Assembly: GCA_025054755.1 (NCBI GenBank)
Contig: JANWZH010000008.1
Coordinates: forward strand, 1 to 18,811
Direction of reading: 5' to 3'
Origin: Patescibacteria group bacterium
GTDB lineage: Bacteria > Patescibacteriota > Minisyncoccia > UBA6257 > 2-01-FULL-56-20
Length of the DNA stretch: 18,811 bases
Each line of letters opens with the position of its first letter. The first letter of the stretch is position 1. Below the pieces are notes generated by a model, which saw only the letters and a program-made list of their open reading frames with translations, was not told the DNA's origin and ran no database searches. Shown here one piece after another: positions 14,123 through 18,811 of this stretch. A program made the translations under genes and the position numbers.

Positions 14123-14635
14123 TTATTTATTTTTTTCAATTTGACAAACTATTCCTCTCCCGCCTTGTTTGGGTTGAGAAATTATTTTATACTCTATGCT
14201 AATCATATTTAAAAATTCATTTAATTTTTGATTAACCCATTCTTTATTTAATTTTTCTCTACCCTTTAATTGCATTTGAATTTCAACAATGTGGTTTTTA
14301 TTTAAAAAATTTTCCAATTGTTTAATCCTGGTAATCAAATCATTTTTGGCCATTCTGGGACTGATTTGGATTTGTTTTAATGAAGAAGATTTTGATTTTT
14401 GAAGAAAGGCTTCTTTTTTTCTTTTTCTTTCTTCTTCATATCGCCACTTGTCATAATTCATTAATTTTGCTACTGGCGGTTTGGCATTTGGAACTATTTC
14501 AATCAAATCTAGCCCTTCTTCTGGTCTGGCCAAAGCTAAAGCTTCTTCTCTTTTAAACACGCCTAAATTTTCGCCATTTTGTCCAATTACCCGAATTTCT
14601 TCTGCTGTTATTTGATTGTTAATTTTTGGCTTCAA
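14123..14635 (-). CDS. infC: Translation initiation factor IF-3
   Basis: Keeps ribosomal subunits apart and proofreads start-codon choice on the 30S subunit. The N-terminal domain (~1-75: NNQITAEEIRVIGQNGENLG, then LDLIEIVPNAKPPVAKLMNY) and the C-terminal domain (~85-170: KQIQISPRMAKNDLITRIKQ and QPKQGGRGIVCQIEK) are complete, 170 residues in all. The start is TTG at 14635: there is no in-frame ATG upstream before a TAG, and starting later would cut into the conserved N-terminus. A non-ATG start is a hallmark of infC in other bacteria, where IF-3 represses its own translation. It is first in the operon with rpmI and rplT. Confidence 0.95.
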   Translation of the reverse strand: MKPKINNQITAEEIRVIGQNGENLGVFKREEALALARPEEGLDLIEIVPNAKPPVAKLMNYDKWRYEEERKRKKEAFLQKSKSSSLKQIQISPRMAKNDLITRIKQLENFLNKNHIVEIQMQLKGREKLNKEWVNQKLNEFLNMISIEYKIISQPKQGGRGIVCQIEKNK

Positions 14636-14657
14636 TTTTTTATTAAATATCTATAAA

Positions 14658-14686
14658 ATATTAAATCAAATTATATTTTTTGTCAA
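14658..14686 (-). promoter_or_regulatory. Consensus promoter of infC-rpmI-rplT
   Basis: A perfect TTGACA (14686-14681 on the minus strand), 17 bases, then TAATAT (14663-14658). Predicted transcription starts near 14651, about 16 bases before the TTG start codon of infC. The strength suits a ribosomal operon. Confidence 0.75.
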
Positions 14687-14689
14687 AGT

Positions 14690-16045
14690 TTAATTTGTTA
14701 ATTTTAGTTCTTTAAGAATTTCTTTAACTATTTCTGATTCGTTCCATGGAATTTTTTTGTTGTTTTCAATACACATCCAAATTTCGCCTCCTTTTCCAGT
14801 TAAAATAACAACATCATTTTTATTTGCTAAAGATATTGCTTGTTTTATGGCTTCTCGACGATCAATAATTTTAAAATATTTTTTACATTTTTTATTTTTA
14901 GAATCAATATTTAATATTCCATTTTCAATATCATTTAAAATATTTTCTGGATTTTCATCATATGGATCTTCATTTGTTAAAATAATATAGTCACAATATT
15001 TAGCTGCTATTTCTCCCATTTTGGGTCTTTTCCAAACATCTCGTCCTCCTCCCTGACTGCCCAATAAACAAATCATATTTTGAGGATTTAATAATTTAGA
15101 CGCTTCATAAATTGACTCTAAGCTTTTAGGTTCATGAGCATAATCAACGACAATCTTAAAGCTTTTAGCCTGAATTACTTCAAATCTGCCAATTGGCGGT
15201 TCAATTAATGGCAGAACTTTTTGAATTGTTTGAGAATCAACTCCGCAAGTTAAAACAGCTGCAATTGCGGCTAAAATATTATAAAGATTAAATAATCCAA
15301 CAAATTGAGTTTCAAATTTTTTATTATGAATATAAAATATGGTTTTATTTGGATAAAGTTCATATTTTGATATACGAATTAGTTTAGATACTAAATGTTC
15401 TTTTTCGTTACTTTCTTTTTGTAGAGTATAGCCATATTTAAAATTAATATTTGGTTCTAAAAAGTATTCAACGTTTTCATCGTCTAAATTATATATTCCA
15501 ATTCCATCAATTCTTTTTGATATTTTTTTAAAAAGCTTAACATTAGCCCTTCTATAATTAGCAAACCCTCCATGACGTTCAAGGTGATCTGGCGGTAAAT
15601 TAGTAAAAATTCCAATTTTATAATCAATAAATCTATGACGGTTTTGCAAAATGCCCTCAGAAGATGTTTCAACTACAGCAAATTTACAATTTTGTTCAAC
15701 CATTTTTTTAATTAATTGTTGAATTGCAAATCTCCCAAGCATTGTTTGTTTTGATTTGTTTGGCCATGTTTGATTGCCAATACCAATTAATGGAGTTGAG
15801 ATTAGTCCTGTTTTAAATCCGGCTTCATTTAAAATTCTATAAATTAAATAAGAGGTCGTGCTTTTACCTTTTGTTCCTGCTACTCCAATAACTGTTAATT
15901 TTTTTGATGGGAAATTATAAATTAAAGATCCTAAAAAAGCTAAAATAAAATGATAAGTTGTATTAATAAATGGAATTTCAGCAATTTTTTTTAAAAATTT
16001 TATTTTTTTTAATTTTTCTATAAAATTGTCTAAAAAACTATTCAT
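14690..16045 (-). CDS. MurE-like Mur ligase (UDP-MurNAc-peptide synthetase family)
   Basis: An ATP-dependent amino-acid ligase of the Mur family, probably adding the third residue of the peptidoglycan stem peptide in the cytoplasm. The P-loop is GTKGKST (57-63). ETSSEG (126-131), TNLPPDHLERHG (148-159) and NLYNILAA (253-260) form the central domain. PPIGRFEVI (283-291), DYAHEP (301-306) and GGGRDVWKRPKMGEIA (332-347) belong to the C-terminal domain, closest to MurE. Two oddities stand out. Only ~56 residues precede the P-loop, so the usual N-terminal UDP-binding domain is reduced and replaced by a hydrophobic segment (~31-45). And the diaminopimelate-specificity motif DNPR reads EDPY (359-362). 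The substrate amino acid is therefore uncertain. The ATG overlaps the ruvA stop by 4 bases (ATGA), so they are translated together. Confidence 0.82.
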   Translation of the reverse strand: MNSFLDNFIEKLKKIKFLKKIAEIPFINTTYHFILAFLGSLIYNFPSKKLTVIGVAGTKGKSTTSYLIYRILNEAGFKTGLISTPLIGIGNQTWPNKSKQTMLGRFAIQQLIKKMVEQNCKFAVVETSSEGILQNRHRFIDYKIGIFTNLPPDHLERHGGFANYRRANVKLFKKISKRIDGIGIYNLDDENVEYFLEPNINFKYGYTLQKESNEKEHLVSKLIRISKYELYPNKTIFYIHNKKFETQFVGLFNLYNILAAIAAVLTCGVDSQTIQKVLPLIEPPIGRFEVIQAKSFKIVVDYAHEPKSLESIYEASKLLNPQNMICLLGSQGGGRDVWKRPKMGEIAAKYCDYIILTNEDPYDENPENILNDIENGILNIDSKNKKCKKYFKIIDRREAIKQAISLANKNDVVILTGKGGEIWMCIENNKKIPWNESEIVKEILKELKLTN

Positions 16046-16611
16046 TTTTTATTTAAAAATCTTAAAGCCGATTTAAATTTTTCTTCAAATGTTTTTAATG
16101 AATCATCTAGGACTTCAATAGCTTTTTTAGCTTCTGCTTTATTATATCCTAAACTAATTAATGCCTCGAAAACATCAAGATTGGTATCTAAATTAATATT
16201 TGTTTGATCAGTTAAATTTATTTTATTTTTTAGTTCTAAAATAATTCTTTCCGCTGTTTTTTCCCCAATGCCAGAAGCTCGAGTTAAAAATTCTATTTTG
16301 TTGTTTTTGATAGCCAAACTTAAAGTTTTAACATCATTTTTTTCTAAAATTGATAGAGCTGATTTTGGACCAACTCCAGCAACTGAGTTTAGTAATTCAA
16401 AAAAATTAAGTTCTTTTTGGTCTAAAAATCCATAAAGCTCTATGCTATTTTCGCGCATATGAAAATAAATATAAAAATTTTGTTTTTGCCCTAAATTTAA
16501 TTTTTCTAATATTTTAAATGTGGTAAATATTTTAAATCCTATTCCATTAGATTCTAATACTAAAAAATCATTAAATTTTAATAAAATTTTTCCAGAAATT
16601 GAATAAAGCAT
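16042..16611 (-). CDS. ruvA: Holliday junction branch-migration protein RuvA
   Basis: Binds four-way DNA junctions as a tetramer and loads the RuvB motor. The N-terminal OB-fold domain (~1-62: MLYSISGKILL through HMRENSIELYGF) is followed by two helix-hairpin-helix motifs, VAGVGPKSALSIL (77-89) and ASGIGEKTAERIILELKNK (112-130). A Asn/Asp-rich linker leads to the small domain III (~145-189: VFEALISLGYNKAEAKKAI) that contacts RuvB. The 189-residue length is normal. Neither ruvB nor ruvC is beside it; the partner downstream is the murE-like ligase. It is the only intact gene here that ends in TGA, which supports TGA being a stop codon. Confidence 0.95.
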   Translation of the reverse strand: MLYSISGKILLKFNDFLVLESNGIGFKIFTTFKILEKLNLGQKQNFYIYFHMRENSIELYGFLDQKELNFFELLNSVAGVGPKSALSILEKNDVKTLSLAIKNNKIEFLTRASGIGEKTAERIILELKNKINLTDQTNINLDTNLDVFEALISLGYNKAEAKKAIEVLDDSLKTFEEKFKSALRFLNKK

Positions 16612-16617
16612 AAATCT

Positions 16618-16623
16618 ATTATA
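16618..16623 (-). promoter_or_regulatory. Putative -10 element of ruvA (leaderless type)
   Basis: A consensus TATAAT (16623-16618 on the minus strand) ends 6 bases before the ruvA ATG at 16611. No good -35 element is visible in the A/T-only sequence upstream. The spacing predicts a leaderless ruvA-murE transcript. Confidence 0.45.
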
Positions 16624-16676
16624 TCTTATTTTTTAAAAATAAAAATTTTTTAAAATTTTTAAGAAAAATAAATTAA

Positions 16677-17162
16677 TTATTTTAATATCGCCCGAATTTC
16701 ATCATTGGATAGGGGTCTGTTATAAATGCGAATTTCATCTATTAATGCATTTAAGTATTGCCCATCTATATTGTCGCCTCCAATTTTAACACCAAATCCA
16801 TTATATGGATCTAGATTAATATTTAAATTATTTTGGAAAACTAAATTACTATTTTTATAAAACCTTAAAGAGTTTCCATCATAGGTTAATACAAAGCTTA
16901 TCCATTGATTATTTTCAAAAGTACTAATATTAGAATGATAATATTCTGTTACTGGGCTACAAATTCCTACGTCAAAATAATTTGAATATCGTTCTATTAC
17001 TCTAAAAGTATAATTTCTATAAGTATTTTTATATCCTTTAAAAATTATTGGTCTATCACTAAATGAATTTATTTTATAAACCCAACCCATTACTGTAAAT
17101 CTATTTCCTAAATTTCCTATATCTGGAGCTACAACATAATCATCCACTCCATCAAAACTCAA
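16677..17162 (-). pseudogene. LamG-like domain, C-terminal part of the interrupted prepilin
   Basis: A concanavalin/LamG-like sandwich domain of about 160 residues: SFDGVDDYVVAPDIGNLGNRFTVMGWVY at the start and LIDEIRIYNRPLSNDEI at the end, both hallmark stretches of LamG/Laminin_G_3 domains. The open frame actually continues upstream to 17195, directly after the TGA at 17196-17198, with QTETNCKVGKC before the first possible TTG start at 17162. So this is the rest of the prepilin gene and not an independent gene. LamG domains usually bind sugars or proteins at surfaces, so in the intact protein it would act as an adhesive tip; that is inference. G+C is about one third, slightly above its neighbours. 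Confidence 0.75.
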
Positions 17163-17195
17163 ACATTTACCTACTTTACAATTTGTTTCAGTTTG

Positions 17196-17942
17196 TCAAG
17201 TAGGACCATTAATTAATGTTCCATTATTGTTATAACCAGACCTATCATAAGCAATAGTTCCCGAACCTTCATCAAAAGACCAATAACCTACTAGACCTTT
17301 ATCTCTTAACCCCGGAGTAAGTGGAGCTGATGAATTTCTAATACTATATACTCCTGGAAAAGAATCTCCATCATTTAAAGCTGTATTAGCATATCTGTCT
17401 CGATTTGATTCAAAGAAAGCAGTTAATTCAAATGATCCTCCAGTAACATAGGTATAGTAATTTCCAGATGAAGTAGTATTTATTGGATCTATTGGTAGTT
17501 TAGATAATGTTCTACCAAAAGATAATTGATTGAAATCTATTGGTATCCAGCCAGTACCATCTATTTTTTGAAGATTTTGAGCTGTAGTACATCTATATTG
17601 CCAAGGAGAAGGTAGTGGAGGAAGGCCCAAGTTTGCACAAGTTGAGGTAGTATCTGGAATACTTACATAAACAATAGATGATGTGCCCATAAATCCTTTA
17701 CCTCCTGTATCAGTTTCAAACCAAGATATGATTTTAGACAAAATTGTTAAATCTTTCAGTCTTTGGCTGTCTCTGGATTGTCTAAGATATTCTTGTGGGT
17801 TTAGTATTGTCAATACTGCAGTTGAAAGTACTGCAAGTATAGCTATAGTTATTAGGAGTTCTACAAGGGTAAAAGAGTTTTGTGATTTTTTAAATCTTTG
17901 GATTTGAGTTTTAAAGATGTTAATAGCTAAATAAAAATTCAT
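17196..17942 (-). pseudogene. Type IV prepilin-like protein, N-terminal part ending at an in-frame TGA
   Basis: The N-terminus has a type IV prepilin signal: basic leader, cleavage site S23-F24, Glu at +5 (FTLVELLITIAILAVLS) and a single hydrophobic helix (~24-46). The residue before the cut is Ser rather than the usual Gly. A pseudopilin-like globular part follows, with conserved YYTYVTGGSFELTAFFES, and then the first strands of a LamG domain from ~215 (GLVGYWSFDEGSGTIAYDRS). The frame stops at TGA (17198-17196) right after NGPT, where LamG proteins normally have Trp, and continues in the same frame for the rest of the domain. A TGG to TGA change or sequencing error is the simplest reading. 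The ATG is 40 bases after the htrA stop on the same strand. Confidence 0.8.
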
Positions 17943-17982
17943 TAATTTGATAATTATTGTTTTATTTAATTAAATTATAAAA

Positions 17983-18811
17983 TTAATTATTAATATCTTC
18001 AGGATAACTTTCTAATTTAACTTTAATATTAATTTCCTTATTGTTTCTTAAAATTTTTAAGTTAATTTCGTTTCCAGGCTTATATTGTCCAACAATATCT
18101 GCCAAAGAATTATTTTCATCAATTTTTTGACCATTAATTTCTAAAATAATATCTCCTTTTAAAATACCAGCTTTTTGTGCTGGAGAATTTTTAATTACAG
18201 CCTCATTTTTATTGTCTCCATCAATTAATGCTCCATAATCGACAGTTAATTTTTTTTGTTTAGCAATTTCTTTGTTTAAAATAACATATCTTATCCCCAA
18301 AAAAGGTCTTTCAATCTTGCCTTTAATTTTAAAAGACTCTATAGAAGATTTAACTTGATTAATTGGAATAGCAAAACCAATATTTTCTGCTCCAGAAGCA
18401 ATAGCTGTGTTAATTCCAATTACTTCTCCTTTTAAATTAATTAATGGCCCACCAGAATTTCCAGGATTAATTGCAGCATCAGTTTGAATAACATTTTTAA
18501 TTGTTTCAGTATAACTACCAATTTCATCTCCAGCCGTAACTGTACGAGCTAAACCAGAAATAACGCCAACCGAAACAGTATTTCTAAATTCGCCCAAAGC
18601 ATTACCAATTGCAATTGCAGTTTGTCCAAGTTGTAAATTACTTGAATCTCCTAATGGCGCAACTGGTAAATTATTAGCATTAATTTTTAAAATTGCTATA
18701 TCCAGCAAAGGATCACGCGCTAAAACTTGAGCATCATATTTCTTACCGTCATTAGTTAAAACCGTATAAGATGCTTTTGTATCTAAAACAACATGTTTAT
18801 TTGTTAAAATT
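17983..18811 (-). CDS. HtrA/DegP-family serine protease with PDZ domain (partial)
   Basis: A trypsin-like protease that acts outside the cytoplasmic membrane on misfolded proteins. The frame is open to the right window edge, so the N-terminus, including any membrane anchor, is missing; 275 residues are visible. The catalytic triad is complete: His in ILTNKHVV (codon 18795-18793), Asp in LLDIAILKI (18702-18700) and Ser in NPGNSGGPL (18456-18454). A PDZ domain covers the last ~100 residues (RPFLGIRYVILNK, then NSPAQKAGILKGDIILEING). A TTG at 18708 is not a real start because it would remove the catalytic His. It is followed by the prepilin gene on the same strand. One PDZ domain and this layout resemble membrane-anchored DegS/HtrA-like proteins. 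Confidence 0.93.
   Translation of the reverse strand, partial: ILTNKHVVLDTKASYTVLTNDGKKYDAQVLARDPLLDIAILKINANNLPVAPLGDSSNLQLGQTAIAIGNALGEFRNTVSVGVISGLARTVTAGDEIGSYTETIKNVIQTDAAINPGNSGGPLINLKGEVIGINTAIASGAENIGFAIPINQVKSSIESFKIKGKIERPFLGIRYVILNKEIAKQKKLTVDYGALIDGDNKNEAVIKNSPAQKAGILKGDIILEINGQKIDENNSLADIVGQYKPGNEINLKILRNNKEINIKVKLESYPEDINN

Noticed and set aside
14119..14139. Upstream ATG of rpmI giving 68 residues
   Set aside because: It would overlap infC by 17 bases and add residues not seen in L35. The ATG at 14118 gives the expected N-terminus.
16624..16676. A/T-only inverted repeats between ruvA and the LamG gene as a terminator
   Set aside because: The possible stem has no G/C pairs and such palindromes are expected by chance in runs of A and T.
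17196..17198. Alternative genetic code with TGA read as Gly (code 25) or Trp (code 4)
   Set aside because: Only one in-frame TGA occurs in the whole window, Gly is GGN and Trp is TGG everywhere else, and ruvA appears to end in TGA. A recoded genome would show many in-frame TGA codons.
1..18811. CRISPR array, insertion sequence or transposase
   Set aside because: No regularly spaced repeat set and no transposase-like protein or terminal inverted repeats were seen on either strand.

Overview
The window looks like a piece of a very AT-rich Patescibacteria (Candidate Phyla Radiation) genome. Sampled lines of the host-like genes run at roughly 20-25% G+C, judged by eye. Supporting signs are VirB2/TrbC-like two-helix pilins typical of this group, a baseplate-J-like one-pass membrane protein, a Mur ligase with a shortened N-terminus, a 586-residue alanyl-tRNA synthetase, very short intergenic gaps and almost exclusive use of TAA stops. 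The genetic code appears to be the standard bacterial one: Trp is always TGG in intact genes, Gly is GGN, and ruvA appears to end on TGA.

Layout. The first ~105 bases are an unassigned patch of higher G+C. The plus strand then carries tyrS and three exported two-helix pilin-like proteins (1401-3270); the first of these is fused to a putative M15-type peptidase domain. Two back-to-back terminator hairpins separate them from a two-gene minus-strand island (3377-4907). The island differs from everything around it: ~40% G+C, strong Shine-Dalgarno sequences and a textbook promoter. A tRNA-Leu(UAG) follows, then a plus-strand information-processing block: dnaG, rpoD, alaS, a baseplate-J-like membrane protein, a DksA/TraR-type zinc protein and a frameshifted comM/yifB. 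A minus-strand set converges on it. In transcription order this set is an htrA-like protease (cut by the window edge), a prepilin-LamG gene broken by an in-frame TGA, ruvA and a murE-like ligase overlapping by 4 bases, and the infC-rpmI-rplT operon.

How the genes fit together. Most are housekeeping genes for translation (tyrS, alaS, infC, rpmI, rplT, tRNA-Leu), replication and transcription (dnaG, rpoD), recombination or DNA uptake (ruvA, comM) and the cell wall (murE-like). The exported proteins (pilins, prepilin-LamG, HtrA, baseplate-J-like protein) suggest an elaborate surface, as expected of an epibiotic lifestyle; that is inference.

The most striking global pattern concerns translation starts. 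No host-like gene has a clear Shine-Dalgarno sequence. Several have a -10-like hexamer (TAAAAT, TATAAT or TACAAT) ending only 6-8 bases before the ATG, which would make their mRNAs leaderless. Only the island genes have strong Shine-Dalgarno sites. No stretch longer than 300 bases lacks a gene. No CRISPR array, rRNA gene or recognisable insertion sequence was seen.
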